From the NCBI RefSeq assembly GCF_900182955.1, contig NZ_FXUL01000031.1, positions 1 through 64,000 on the forward strand: 64,000 bases of DNA, read 5' to 3'. The position numbers and the translations under genes are program-made. The number at the start of each line of letters is the position of its first letter. Position 1 is the first letter of the stretch. Source of the stretch: Noviherbaspirillum suwonense (GTDB lineage Bacteria > Pseudomonadota > Gammaproteobacteria > Burkholderiales > Burkholderiaceae_D). Positions 45,886-54,405 of the stretch are shown here, piece by piece. The notes beneath the pieces are model-generated. The model had not been told where the DNA came from, did not search any database, and saw only the letters and a list, made by a program, of their open reading frames with translations.

Positions 45886-46059
45886 GGATCCATCCGAACG
45901 TATCCAGCACCCTTCCCGCTGTAACGCATCTGCTTACCTCGTCGCCTCAATCCGAAACATTCCCGATACATTCCGCCGCTAAGATCCGAGGCATCTTCCG
46001 GACTTTTCACATCGCAACCCGCCACCGCTTGCCGGGAAGCTGGCGATGCCAACCACGCA

Positions 46060-46287
46060 ATGACCTTGAACACAGAACTGGGACCAGAACAGGCGTGCCG
46101 CCGATGCGGCGAATTCTGGCCGGCCGACGCGGAATTCTTTATTACGTGCAAGGGCCGTCTTCAAACACTTTGCCGCGCCTGCAACTCCCGCGAGCGCGTG
46201 ACGACGCCCCGCGCGGCCGAACTGGAGGCGATCTGGCATGCGGCGGCTTTGACACGACCTCGGCAGCGGCGCGCCAATGCGGCTTAG
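46060..46287 (+). CDS. Small CxxC zinc-ribbon-like protein
   Basis: A 75-aa protein with two Cys pairs, CRRCG and CRACN, separated by a WPADAEFFITCKGRLQTL segment. This spacing is typical of small zinc ribbons that start many phage and plasmid HNH-type or transcriptional proteins (CxxCG...F...CxxCN). The C-terminus is Arg/Ala rich. The ATG at 46060 lacks a clear SD. It may bind DNA; no partner can be inferred. Confidence 0.55.
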   Translation: MTLNTELGPEQACRRCGEFWPADAEFFITCKGRLQTLCRACNSRERVTTPRAAELEAIWHAAALTRPRQRRANAA

Positions 46288-46385
46288 CAAAAAGGGCAGG
46301 TCCCTGATGGATCGCGCAAATGCTGCGACAATGGCGTCCCGTCAGGCGTTCTCGCAGCAATGCCGGCACGCCACGCCTTATGCCT

Positions 46386-47279
46386 ATGAAGTCTTCGCTC
46401 AATCTCAATCCGGAACAACGTCGCACCGCCGTCGGCATCGGCTGTTCGCTGCTGCTTCACGCCTTGCTGTTGCTGCTGTTCCGGTCCCACATGCCTGTGC
46501 CGACGGAGTCCACCGGCAGCGAAAGCCGGCAGCCATTGGTGGTTGAACTGAACCGCCAGCCGCTGGGTGCCAAAACTGCGCCGCCGCCTGCCGCAGCGCC
46601 AGTCCCGGCGCCCACGCCTGCGCCGCAATCAAGGCCGCAGCCGGCTCCGCCACCGCCCGTTGCAAAGCAGAAGCCGAAGCCGGACAGGCCGGTCGTGAAA
46701 CGGGAGCCAGCGCGCCGAACCCCGGCGGTGCGCCCGGATGCTGCTCCGCGGAGGCCATCGGAGACGCCGCGCATCCCATCCGAGCCGCCGGTCCTGGCCG
46801 CTCCCGAAAAGGCCCCTCCCGCAACGGATATGTCGGAGATGATAGCCGCATCCCGCGCGCGGCGACGCGCGCAGGGGATCCCGTCCCCGGATGACATGCA
46901 GCGTGACGAGACGGCGCAGCCGCAGGGAGATGAAGTCGCCCGTGCCAACGTTGCCCGCAGCATTGCCCAGGCCCGTGGCCGAAGCGGCGCCGGAGGAGTT
47001 TTCCAGATCACGCAAAAGGGCACACGCGAGGCATCCTTCCTGTTCCGCGGCTGGGACAATGACAGCCGCGCCGGACTGCGTGAAATGGTGCAGGTGGATG
47101 CGGGTCCCAATGGCAATGTCGAGGACGCGATCGTGCGCAAGATGATAGAAATTATCCGCAAGTATCAGCCCGCCGATTTCAACTGGAACTCGAAGCGCCT
47201 CGGCCGCGTCGTGACCTTGTCGGCGCGACGCGAAGACAATGCCGGGCTTGAGGATTTCCTGAAAAAGGAGTTTTTCTAG
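46386..47279 (+). CDS. TonB-like proline-rich membrane protein
   Basis: A 297-aa protein with a short cytoplasmic start, one N-terminal membrane helix (residues about 15-32, including LLLHALLLLLFR with the His typical of TonB TMs) and a long Pro/Ala/Lys-rich periplasmic spacer (about 50-150). The C-terminal globular part ends RREDNAGLEDFLKKEFF. This is the architecture of TonB/TolA-type energy transducers, but no ExbB/ExbD genes are nearby and the C-terminal domain does not show a recognisable TonB box partner fold. The start at 46386 is one of two close ATGs. Confidence 0.65.
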   Translation: MKSSLNLNPEQRRTAVGIGCSLLLHALLLLLFRSHMPVPTESTGSESRQPLVVELNRQPLGAKTAPPPAAAPVPAPTPAPQSRPQPAPPPPVAKQKPKPDRPVVKREPARRTPAVRPDAAPRRPSETPRIPSEPPVLAAPEKAPPATDMSEMIAASRARRRAQGIPSPDDMQRDETAQPQGDEVARANVARSIAQARGRSGAGGVFQITQKGTREASFLFRGWDNDSRAGLREMVQVDAGPNGNVEDAIVRKMIEIIRKYQPADFNWNSKRLGRVVTLSARREDNAGLEDFLKKEFF

Positions 47280-47444
47280 TTGGCCCGTAGGGGCGGCCTG
47301 TCGCGGAAGAGTGCCCGGCGAACGCGCATGCAGCGTATCGGGCCGGGATGCCGCAGCGGTGCTCGGCAGGGACGACGTGTAAAACGGGTCGTCCGTCCTC
47401 AACCGGCGCTAGACCATTCCGCCTGGTTATTCATATGGAGCAGC

Positions 47445-47930
47445 ATGCATAAATTTCGCCAATTCTTCACCTCCGGCGTGGCATTCACCTTCCTGGTAGT
47501 CGGGACCACCGGCGTGATTTTCCAATTCTTCTTCAAGACAAAGCTGCTTGAAGAAATCCATGGCTGGCTGGGCGTGGCCATGGTCGCTGCGGCGGCATTC
47601 CACATCTTCCAGAACTGGCGCCCGCTGAAAAGACATCTGCAGGACAAGCGGGTCTACCTGCTGCTGATACCGGTGCTGGTGCTGGTCGCGTTCTTCACAT
47701 TCGCAGCCCAGGAAAAAGGGCAGGGCGTCAGTCCGAAGGCCATCGTGCGCAAGCTCGCGCAGGCAAATGCCGCGGATGTCGCCAGGACGCTGGGCCAGGA
47801 TGTCGACCGGGTCTACGCATCGATGAAAGCGGATGGCCTGACAGTGCGGGGCGCGTCGGCGACGGTGCAGGACCTGGCACGGGACAACGGGAAAACTCCT
47901 GAAGCCATCTTGAACTACTTCATGAAATAG
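47445..47930 (+). CDS. DUF4405-type membrane protein
   Basis: A 161-aa protein. Three hydrophobic segments (about 8-28, 38-58, 72-92) carry the DUF4405 pattern with a conserved histidine in EIHGWLGVAMV and another in AAFHIFQNWRPLKRHL, which could bind haem. The C-terminal 65 residues are a soluble helical domain (SPKAIVRKLAQANAADVAR start) with no known function. GGAG four bases before the ATG sets the start. It lies 165 bp after the proline-rich gene on the same strand. Confidence 0.8.
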   Translation: MHKFRQFFTSGVAFTFLVVGTTGVIFQFFFKTKLLEEIHGWLGVAMVAAAAFHIFQNWRPLKRHLQDKRVYLLLIPVLVLVAFFTFAAQEKGQGVSPKAIVRKLAQANAADVARTLGQDVDRVYASMKADGLTVRGASATVQDLARDNGKTPEAILNYFMK

Positions 47931-47937
47931 ACGGCAT

Positions 47938-47993
47938 CAAATCGGCGGCACCAAACCCGCAGCACCAAACCTGCAGCACCAAATCGGCAGCGC
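47938..47993. repeat. Four tandem 14-bp repeats
   Basis: Units CAAATCGGCGGCAC, CAAACCCGCAGCAC, CAAACCTGCAGCAC and CAAATCGGCAGCGC in tandem, beginning 8 bp after the DUF4405 stop and ending just before a terminator. Confidence 0.8.
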
Positions 47994-48006
47994 AAAGCCC
48001 GCATAC

Positions 48007-48025
48007 ACCCGGCGCGGGTCTTTTT
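48007..48025 (+). terminator. Rho-independent terminator after the DUF4405 gene
   Basis: Short stem ACCCG-GCG-CGGGT followed by CTTTTT; a longer imperfect pairing with the AAGCCCGC just upstream is possible. Confidence 0.65.
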
Positions 48026-48094
48026 GCTAATCTGTGCGCTCTCCATCACGGTCTGCATGGAATAAACCGCGACGATAAAAACCAAGGACAACGG

Positions 48095-48994
48095 ATGAGC
48101 CGCCTGACTGCGAAAGATTTCCACCCTGAATTGCTGGAGCTTTACGACTATTACGCGCATGGAAAAATCAGCCGGCGCGACTTCCTCGACCGCGCCGGCC
48201 GCTATGCCGTCGGCGGCCTCACCGCAGGCGCCATCCTCGCGTCGCTCAGCCCGAATTATGCGCTGGCCGCGCAGGTCGCCCTGAACGATCCGGACATCGC
48301 CGCCGAATACATCAGCTATCCGTCGCCCAATGGACATGGGACCGTGCGGGCCTACCTGGTGCGGCCGGCGGCAGTTGCCGGTCCGGTTCCGGGCGTGGTG
48401 GTCGTGCATGAAAACCGCGGGCTGAATCCCTACATCGAAGACGTTGCACGGCGCGTGGCCAAGGCCGGCCTCGTCGCGCTTGCGCCGGACGGCCTCAGCT
48501 CGGTCGGCGGCTATCCGGGCAATGACGAGGCGGGCCTGAAACTGCAGCAGCAGGTCGATGCCGGCAAGCTGATGAACGACTTTTTCGCCGGCATCGAATT
48601 CCTGATGCGCCACAAGGCGACGACCGGCAAGGTCGGCATTACCGGCTTCTGCTACGGCGGCGGCGTGGCAAACGCCGCAGCGGTTGCCTATCCCGAGCTG
48701 GGCGCGGCCGTGCCCTTCTATGGACGCCAGCCGAGGCCCGAGGATGTGCCGCGCATCAGGGCGCCGCTGCTGCTGCACTACGCGGAACTCGATACCCGCA
48801 TCAATGAAGGCTGGCCCGCCTATGAGAGCGCGCTGAAAGCAGCGGGCAAGACCTACGAAGCGCATGTCTATCCAGGCGTCAACCACGGTTTTCACAACGA
48901 TACCACGCCGCGTTACGACGAGGCCGCGGCGAAGCTGGCGTGGGACAGGACGATAGCCTGGTTCAGGCGGCACCTGGGCCGGCCGCACGCCTAG
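48095..48994 (+). CDS. Tat-exported dienelactone hydrolase family protein
   Basis: A 299-aa alpha/beta hydrolase. The N-terminus has a twin-arginine motif (SRRDFLDRAGRYAVGG) and a hydrophobic stretch, so it is probably exported folded. The DLH triad is visible: Cys in GITGFCYGGG, Asp in LLLHYAELDTRIN and His in VYPGVNHGFHNDT. Known members hydrolyse dienelactones in chloroaromatic degradation, but this exported subgroup (carboxymethylenebutenolidase-like) has no firm substrate. It is monocistronic between two terminator-like hairpins. Confidence 0.88.
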   Translation: MSRLTAKDFHPELLELYDYYAHGKISRRDFLDRAGRYAVGGLTAGAILASLSPNYALAAQVALNDPDIAAEYISYPSPNGHGTVRAYLVRPAAVAGPVPGVVVVHENRGLNPYIEDVARRVAKAGLVALAPDGLSSVGGYPGNDEAGLKLQQQVDAGKLMNDFFAGIEFLMRHKATTGKVGITGFCYGGGVANAAAVAYPELGAAVPFYGRQPRPEDVPRIRAPLLLHYAELDTRINEGWPAYESALKAAGKTYEAHVYPGVNHGFHNDTTPRYDEAAAKLAWDRTIAWFRRHLGRPHA

Positions 48995-49137
48995 CGCTTC
49001 CGCGCCACCGGGCGCGGGCCCTGGCTATCGTGGGATGCGCCGCGCAGCGGCGGCGCAAACGTGGCGGAATGGCTGCCGCGCATTGGCCGTATGCCGCCGC
49101 GATCGAAGGATCTGTTGCATCGTGGCGGGGCCGTACA

Positions 49138-49161
49138 AGGCAGCCGTCGCAGCGGCTGCCT
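49138..49161 (-). terminator. Hairpin terminator downstream of the MFS gene
   Basis: Perfect 9-bp arms AGGCAGCCG (49138-49146) and CGGCTGCCT (49153-49161), 24 nt past the MFS stop. It is closely similar to the hairpin at 16053-16077. Confidence 0.55.
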
Positions 49162-49184
49162 CGCCATCGCCGGCCACGCCTCGA

Positions 49185-50513
49185 TCAGTTAGCGTCGCGA
49201 AGGTAGCCGACCTTGGACGGGTCGCGCATCCGGATGCAGACGATGAAGGCAATCGCGCACATCGCCGTCACATACCAGTAGAAACTGGTCTCGATGCCGG
49301 CCGACTTCAGCCACAGCGCGACGTATTCCGCCGAGCCGCCAAAGATTGCATTGCCCAGTGCGTAGGAGAAGCCGACGCCGAGCGCGCGGATTTCGGGCGG
49401 GAACATTTCCGCCTTGATCAGGCCGCTGATGGATGTATAGAAGCTGACGATGGCCAGGGCCGCCACGACCAGCCCAAAGGCCGCATAGGGGCTGGTCACG
49501 CCGCCCAGCGCATGCAGGATGGGCACCGTGCACAGCGTCGCGAGTCCGCCGAACCACAGCATCGACGTACGCCTGCCGATGCGGTCCGACAGGGCGCCGA
49601 ACAGCGGCTGCATCAGCATGTAGACAAACAGCGCGCAGGTCATGACCAGGCTGGCGGTCTTCGCATTCATGCCCGCGGTGTTCACCAGGTACTTCTGCAT
49701 ATAGGTGGTGAACGTATAGAAAATCAGCGATCCGCCGGCGGTGAACGCGACGACCGTCATGAATGCGCCCTTGTGCAGCATCAGGCCGGCGAAAGTGCCT
49801 GCTTCCTTGCGGCCGCGGCTTTCAGCGGTCGAGGTTTCGGACAGCGTGCGGCGCAGGTAGAGCGCGACCAGCGCGGCCAGCGCGCCCATCACGAACGGTA
49901 TGCGCCAGCCCCAGTCACGCAGCTGCTCGGTCGTCAGCAGCTGCTGCAGCACGACCAGCACCAGCACGGCAAGCAGTTGCCCGCCGATCAGCGTCACGTA
50001 CTGGAAGGACGCAAAGAAGCCGCGCCGGCCCTTCAGCGCGACCTCGCTCATGTAGGTCGCGCTGGTGCCGTATTCGCCGCCGACCGACAGGCCCTGCAGC
50101 AGCCGGGCCAGCAGCAGCAGGGCCGGGGCCAGCGCGCCGATGGTGGCGTAGGTGGGCAGGCAGGCGATCAGCAGCGAACCGCCGCACATCATGAAGACCG
50201 AGATCAGCATCGCGGTCTTGCGTCCGCGCTTGTCGGCGATGCGGCCGAACATCCAGCCGCCGATAGGCCGCATCAGGAAGCCGGCGGCAAAGACGCCGGC
50301 AGTGTTGAGCAACTGCGTGGTGGGATTGTCCGACGGAAAAAACGCGTGGGCAAAGTAAAGCGACGTAAATGAGTAAATATAGAAATCGAACCACTCGACG
50401 AGATTGCCGGATGAGGCGGCGACGATGGCGTAGATGCGGCTGCGGTCGTCTGCGGCCTGGTCGACGGTTGCTGTGCTTGGGGAAGTCATATCTTGAACGG
50501 GAGGATTTTGCAT
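49185..50513 (-). CDS. MFS dicarboxylate/alpha-ketoglutarate permease (KgtP-like)
   Basis: A 442-aa metabolite:H+ symporter of the MHS family with 12 predicted TM helices. Signatures: [16 protein letters not shown] in TM1, [17 protein letters not shown] after TM2, [21 protein letters not shown] in TM4-5 (split here in the natural order) and [13 protein letters not shown] in the second half. The best family match by memory is alpha-ketoglutarate permease. Two ATGs (50513, 50489) are possible and neither has a good SD. It stands alone, with an upstream gap of 258 bp that shows no clear operator. Confidence 0.87.
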   Translation of the reverse strand: MQNPPVQDMTSPSTATVDQAADDRSRIYAIVAASSGNLVEWFDFYIYSFTSLYFAHAFFPSDNPTTQLLNTAGVFAAGFLMRPIGGWMFGRIADKRGRKTAMLISVFMMCGGSLLIACLPTYATIGALAPALLLLARLLQGLSVGGEYGTSATYMSEVALKGRRGFFASFQYVTLIGGQLLAVLVLVVLQQLLTTEQLRDWGWRIPFVMGALAALVALYLRRTLSETSTAESRGRKEAGTFAGLMLHKGAFMTVVAFTAGGSLIFYTFTTYMQKYLVNTAGMNAKTASLVMTCALFVYMLMQPLFGALSDRIGRRTSMLWFGGLATLCTVPILHALGGVTSPYAAFGLVVAALAIVSFYTSISGLIKAEMFPPEIRALGVGFSYALGNAIFGGSAEYVALWLKSAGIETSFYWYVTAMCAIAFIVCIRMRDPSKVGYLRDAN

Positions 50514-50771
50514 GTGGAATTTTACAAACAGAAAGCATGGTCCCTATTGAGTGGTTCGTGCCCGGGGGTACATTCGGCAGCGGCGGCGGGCGAGATTCCT
50601 GTGGGAAAGCGGCATGGTATTTGCACCAAGTTCCGCAACCCGGCAGCTGCCGGGACCATGCCTCCACTATGCACGGCAAACGCGCATGATGTACCTTCAT
50701 GACGCAAGCGCTGCCAGAACCACGCACCGAATGCACCACGCCCAGGCGCGGTCCACACAGGAGTCAGCACG

Positions 50772-51062
50772 ATGAACAGCATCAGCAGCAGGACCATTTC
50801 GGAACACCTTTGCACCCTGGCCACCCTGCTGGAAGCCGAAGCCCTGCGCGCCAAGGCTTTCGGCGCAGCCAACACGAAGGAGCTGTCCCGCCAGGCCGGC
50901 GAGGTGCGCACGATGGCAAACCAGTTATGGGACGCCAACCTTGCCGTGCCCCTGACGGGCCGCATCCGCGCGGAGGCCAGGGGCATATCGGCGCGACCGG
51001 ACGCAGTGGCGGACCTGGAGGCGCTTGGCCTGGCCCGTAGCGTTGCCGCAATGGTGATCTAG
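50772..51062 (+). CDS. Small hypothetical protein
   Basis: A 96-aa, mainly helical, soluble protein (LCTLATLLEAEALRAKAFG; TMANQLWDANLAVPLTGRI). AGGAG lies eight bases before the ATG, supporting a real gene. No motif recognised. The next gene, a glycosyltransferase, starts 91 bp downstream on the same strand. Confidence 0.55.
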   Translation: MNSISSRTISEHLCTLATLLEAEALRAKAFGAANTKELSRQAGEVRTMANQLWDANLAVPLTGRIRAEARGISARPDAVADLEALGLARSVAAMVI

Positions 51063-51153
51063 CAGGCCGCGGCAGCCGGCCGCGCATTGCCATAGAATGC
51101 CCGACACAGGGGCGTCGCCATGATGGCGGCGCCATCGTGTTCCCGGGCCCTTC

Positions 51154-52344
51154 ATGACCTTTGCTTTCTGGCTGTCGCTGGCCGCCTTCATTGCCGTTGC
51201 CTTCTCGTCGCTGGAGGTGGCGCTGGGCTGGCGCCGCATACGCCACCTGAAGGATGTCGCCGTGCCGTCCGGCGCCCTGCAGCCGCGGGTGTCGCTGATC
51301 GTGTCCGCGCTCGACGAGGCCGCGACCGTCGAACCGGCGCTGCGCTCGCTGCTGGCGATCGACTATCCCGATCTCGAGATCATCGTCATCAACGACCGTT
51401 CGACCGACGGCACGCCCGGCATCATCGAGCGGGTGGCGGCGGGCGAGCAGCGCATGCGGGTGGTCCATGTGAACGAACTGCCGGCCGGCTGGCTGGGCAA
51501 GAACCATGCGCTGCACCGTGGCGCCGCCATTGCGAGCGGCGACTACCTGCTGTTCACCGATGCCGACGCGGTGTTCGCGCCGAGCGCCGTGTCCCGCGCG
51601 GTCGCCTACTGCACTGCGCATGCGGTCGACCACCTGACGCTGTTCTTCGACCTGCAGGCCCGCAGCGGCCTGCTGCGGCTGATGGTCGTCAGCTTCGGCG
51701 CCGCCTTCATGGCCCGGTTCAAGCCGTGGAAGGTCGCGGTCTCAGCGCGGCACTTCGTCGGCGTCGGCGGTTTCAACCTGCTGCGCCGCAGCGCCTACGA
51801 AGGCACGGGAGGCCATGCCGCGATGCCCCTGGCGGTGCTGGACGACATGGAGCTGGGCCGGCGCATCAAGACGCACGGCTATACCCAGCATGTACTGTCG
51901 GGCGTCGAAATGGTCTCGATCGAGTGGTACCGCAGCACGCCGGACCTGGTGCGCGGCCTGGAAAAGAACGTGTTTTCCGGCTTTGACTATCGGCTGGGCA
52001 CGCTGGCCGGCGTCACGCTGCTGATGCTGGCCGTCCGGGTCTGGCCGTGGCTTGCGCTGCTGGTCACGGGCGGCGCGGCCTGGTGGATCAACCTGGCGAC
52101 CGTCTGCGCGACGCTGGCGCTGTATGTCGACCTGCTGCATGCGCGCCAATGGCGCCTGCGCTGCCTGGTCTTCGCGCCCGTCGTGCCGCTGATGGAAATC
52201 GCCATCTGGTGGCGCGCCTGCCTGCTTGCCGTATTCCGCGGCGGCATCGCATGGCGCGGCACGCATTACCGGCTGTCCGAACTCAAGCGGGCGCACGGCG
52301 GACTGAGCGCGCGCAAGCGCTGCGACAGCGCGGGACCGGGTTAG
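51154..52344 (+). CDS. Family 2 glycosyltransferase, membrane-bound
   Basis: A 396-aa protein. An N-terminal membrane helix (about 3-22) precedes a GT-A domain with VSLIVSALDEAATVEPAL, IIVINDRSTDGT, the DxD-type LLFTDADAVF, and a later DDMELGRRIKTHGY acidic base region. Three C-terminal hydrophobic helices (about 285-350) follow. The form resembles hopanoid- or carotenoid-pathway GT2 enzymes (HpnB/CruC-like) that act on lipid acceptors, but no such pathway genes are adjacent. Acceptor and sugar are unknown. Confidence 0.87.
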   Translation: MTFAFWLSLAAFIAVAFSSLEVALGWRRIRHLKDVAVPSGALQPRVSLIVSALDEAATVEPALRSLLAIDYPDLEIIVINDRSTDGTPGIIERVAAGEQRMRVVHVNELPAGWLGKNHALHRGAAIASGDYLLFTDADAVFAPSAVSRAVAYCTAHAVDHLTLFFDLQARSGLLRLMVVSFGAAFMARFKPWKVAVSARHFVGVGGFNLLRRSAYEGTGGHAAMPLAVLDDMELGRRIKTHGYTQHVLSGVEMVSIEWYRSTPDLVRGLEKNVFSGFDYRLGTLAGVTLLMLAVRVWPWLALLVTGGAAWWINLATVCATLALYVDLLHARQWRLRCLVFAPVVPLMEIAIWWRACLLAVFRGGIAWRGTHYRLSELKRAHGGLSARKRCDSAGPG

Positions 52345-52527
52345 GGACGATAGCGGCTACCCTGCGCGTGGATACCGGCGACGCATGTCCGCGCCATGCA
52401 TTGATTGGAATGGCCTGATGCGGCTGAAAGTATTCCGGCAGGAGAACGCAGCCCGTGTTGTCCTGTCTAAATTTTTAATGCGCGGACACGCCAGTTTCCG
52501 CATGCCATTTCAACCACCGGAGGTTTC

Positions 52528-52698
52528 ATGTCAGATCTGACCAATTCAAATCCAACGCCGCCGCCAGAGTCGCAGGCGAAAATCGACAAGGCCGAGGAAG
52601 AGAGCAAGAAGCTCGATTCGTCGACCCGCACGAACGACTCGACGATCGACCCGGACAAGCCTGAGGAAGATGTGTTGAAGGGGTATCACGGCGGGTAG
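52528..52698 (+). CDS. Small hydrophilic protein, 56 aa
   Basis: A short gene with a strong CGGAGG five bases before its ATG. The product (MSDLTNSNPTPPPESQAK..., ending PEEDVLKGYHGG) is acidic, Ser/Thr/Asp/Lys rich and probably disordered. No family is recognised. A hairpin follows the stop, which supports a real transcription unit. Confidence 0.65.
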   Translation: MSDLTNSNPTPPPESQAKIDKAEEESKKLDSSTRTNDSTIDPDKPEEDVLKGYHGG

Positions 52699-52711
52699 CC
52701 GGTAACGTGGC

Positions 52712-52731
52712 GTCCTGCGGCAGCGCAGGAC
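52712..52731 (+). terminator. Hairpin after the 56-aa gene
   Basis: GTCCTGC (52712-52718) and GCAGGAC (52725-52731) around a 6-nt loop, 13 nt after the stop; a weak T-tract follows. Confidence 0.5.
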
Positions 52732-52933
52732 CCCCATTTCATCGCCGCGCCAGCGCACGGCCCGAATGCGGGGATGTGGCCGGCGCGGCGGTACATCGAA
52801 CAACCGCCCGGGCATGCTGAATGACTGCTGCCGGGCGACCGCTCCCGAGCAGGTCAGGCGGGAACGACGGGCGTAGCCGGAATAAGCCGTTTCTCTTCCC
52901 GGCTACTAGCGCCGCTTCAACCCTGATGCGGCT

Positions 52934-53107
52934 TTACTTCTTGCCTGAGCCGGACTTCTTGCCGCCGCCGGAGATCTTGTTCTCGGTCGCCCATGCGCGC
53001 CGTTCCGCTTCCTTCTCCGGTACGCCGCGCTTCTCATAGCCTTCCTCGATATGCTCGGCCTGCCGCTTCTGCTTGTCGGTGTACGCTGATTTATCGCCCT
53101 GGGGCAT
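52934..53107 (-). CDS. Small lysine-rich conserved protein (often labelled plasmid stabilisation)
   Basis: A 57-aa basic protein: MPQGDKSAYTDKQKRQAEHI, then a helical EEGYEKRGVPEKEAERRAWA stretch, and a Gly/Lys/Ser tail. AAGGAG lies before the ATG. Homologues of this size are frequent in Burkholderiales and rhizobia and are often named plasmid stabilisation protein; no mechanism is established. Its 3' side has an 8-bp hairpin (GTAGCCGG/CCGGCTAC, 52873-52916). Confidence 0.75.
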   Translation of the reverse strand: MPQGDKSAYTDKQKRQAEHIEEGYEKRGVPEKEAERRAWATENKISGGGKKSGSGKK

Positions 53108-53150
53108 GATCTTCTCCTTTCACTCGTCGCTCGGTAATCCAGTCAAGAAA

Positions 53151-53174
53151 TCAATCGATCGATCAATCGATTGA
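53151..53174. repeat. CGAT-rich palindromic repeat
   Basis: Two TCAATCGA units with an intervening TCGA, ending in the perfect palindrome TCAATCGATTGA (53163-53174), in the 78-bp gap between two leftward genes. Confidence 0.6.
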
Positions 53175-53185
53175 TGCGTCAACCA

Positions 53186-53536
53186 TCAGGCTGGCTGCAT
53201 CTTGGAGCAGCTTTCCGCGCAGGCCCGGCAGGCTTTCGCGCATGCAGCCATTTCGCCGTCCGGGTCCTCGTGCTCTTCGCACAGCGCGGCGCACGCCCTG
53301 GCGATCTCGGCGCATTCGCCCGCCAGGTGCGCATGGTGGGGCGAGCGCCGGACCATGAAGTCGGCATGGGTCAGGCAGATCTGCGCACAGTCGAGCAGCG
53401 CCACCAGGTGCTTTGCCTCGCTATGCACATGGCCGCCATGCAGCACGTGCGCGGCGGTTTCGGTGCACATCCTGTGACAGGCCATGCAGTTTTCGAGACA
53501 TTGCTCCATCTCGGGACTGAGCTTTTGTGATGCCAT
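53186..53536 (-). CDS. Four-helix-bundle copper-storage-like protein (Csp/DUF326)
   Basis: A 116-aa protein with 13 cysteines arranged along four helices (CLENCMACHRMC; DCAQIC; ECAEIARACAALC; CAKACRACAESC). This is the layout of Csp copper-storage proteins, which bind many Cu(I) ions inside the bundle. There is no signal peptide, so it is the cytosolic Csp3-like type. His-rich HVLHGGHVHSEAKH may help metal entry. AAGGAGG precedes the ATG. No copper exporter or regulator is nearby. Confidence 0.88.
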   Translation of the reverse strand: MASQKLSPEMEQCLENCMACHRMCTETAAHVLHGGHVHSEAKHLVALLDCAQICLTHADFMVRRSPHHAHLAGECAEIARACAALCEEHEDPDGEMAACAKACRACAESCSKMQPA

Positions 53537-53736
53537 TGATGCCTCCTTGTTTCGTTGGACTGCCTTGTTTTATCGTGCGTTCCGTCATCTGCAGGAGATG
53601 CCGATTGAGCAAGGTTAGCGGCGTCGACACGCGTGTCAAGCCGGGTGGCAGGCGGGGTACGATACGCACAAGCTTTGCGCGCATCCCGGCCCGCGAGCCA
53701 ACCTTGCGCTGTGGTGAACGGGAAGGAATCCGGCAT

Positions 53737-54405
53737 TCAGGCGGCGAGCAGCATGCCCGCCGCGCCGGCGACAACCAGGCTGGCGCCCCATACGTGGTCG
53801 AGGTCCAGCCAGGCGAGCCGCAGGAAGCGCAGGCCCAGGTAGCGGTAGACCAGCAGGGCCATCGCGATGCCCGCCACCAGCGCAGCCAGGCTGTGCACCG
53901 CGGCAACCGCCACCGCGGTGCCCAGGTTGGCACGTGCGAGGAATGCCATCACCGCGGCATGGCCGGCGTCTTCCGGCGCGGGTGCGTCGACCGGCGCCGC
54001 GCACAGGCCGAGCATGAACGGCACCAGCATCAGGCCCGCGCCATGCGCGGTCGCCATCACGAAGGACCACAGCGCAAGCCGGCGCGGCGGTATGCGGGCC
54101 ATCGCCCGGGGATGCCGGCGGCTGACCAGCCTGAACAGCCCGAACAGCAGCACGGCCGCGCCCGAGACCAGCCGGATCGCGCGGTTCCATTCCATGTACC
54201 AGCCGAGCATGGCGAAGGGCGCGAGCACCACGGCCATCGCCGCGAAATGCCCGCCGCCCAGCGGCAGCATGGTGGCCAGCAGCGAGCCGGCGCGCCTATC
54301 CGTCATGCCGTTCGCGACCGCGAGCGGCCATCCCATCGCCGGGTTCAGGCCGTGGTACAGCCCGAGCGCGACGACGGTCAGCCAGAGCGCCGCGGCATTG
54401 CTCAA
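53737..54405 (-). CDS. Conserved multi-pass membrane protein coupled to SBP56
   Basis: A 222-aa protein with about six hydrophobic helices. Distinct segments are ALGLYHGLNPAMGWPLAVAN, GSLLATMLPLGGGHFAAMAV and SFVMATAHGAGLMLVPFM, each with His or Gly-His in a membrane helix (metal binding possible). The best start is TTG at 54405, overlapping the SBP56 stop (TTGA), giving M-SNAAALWLTVVALG. Family not recognised with certainty; it recalls HupE/UreJ or NreB-like metal-transport membrane proteins. Coupling suggests a role with the methanethiol oxidase. Confidence 0.7.
   Translation of the reverse strand: MSNAAALWLTVVALGLYHGLNPAMGWPLAVANGMTDRRAGSLLATMLPLGGGHFAAMAVVLAPFAMLGWYMEWNRAIRLVSGAAVLLFGLFRLVSRRHPRAMARIPPRRLALWSFVMATAHGAGLMLVPFMLGLCAAPVDAPAPEDAGHAAVMAFLARANLGTAVAVAAVHSLAALVAGIAMALLVYRYLGLRFLRLAWLDLDHVWGASLVVAGAAGMLLAA

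Larger units (their letters stand above)
43412..46059. other. Low-GC gene-free segment downstream of parAB
   Basis: About 2.6 kb with sampled GC near 40-60% (roughly 50% overall), clearly below the coding regions. Short open frames here are poor in protein-like composition and lack ribosome binding sites, so none is called. Identified contents are the second parS-like palindrome, two outlying iterons and a heptamer array near the right end; the remainder shows nothing I can name. It may be partition-complex DNA or decayed sequence. Confidence 0.7.

Noticed and set aside
47280-47444. N-terminal extension of the DUF4405 protein
   Set aside because: The extra 55 residues are Arg-rich and non-protein-like; GGAG before the ATG at 47445 gives the normal family start.
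50493-50702. A 69-codon plus-strand frame upstream of the small hypothetical gene
   Set aside because: It overlaps the start of the MFS gene on the other strand and has no protein-like features.
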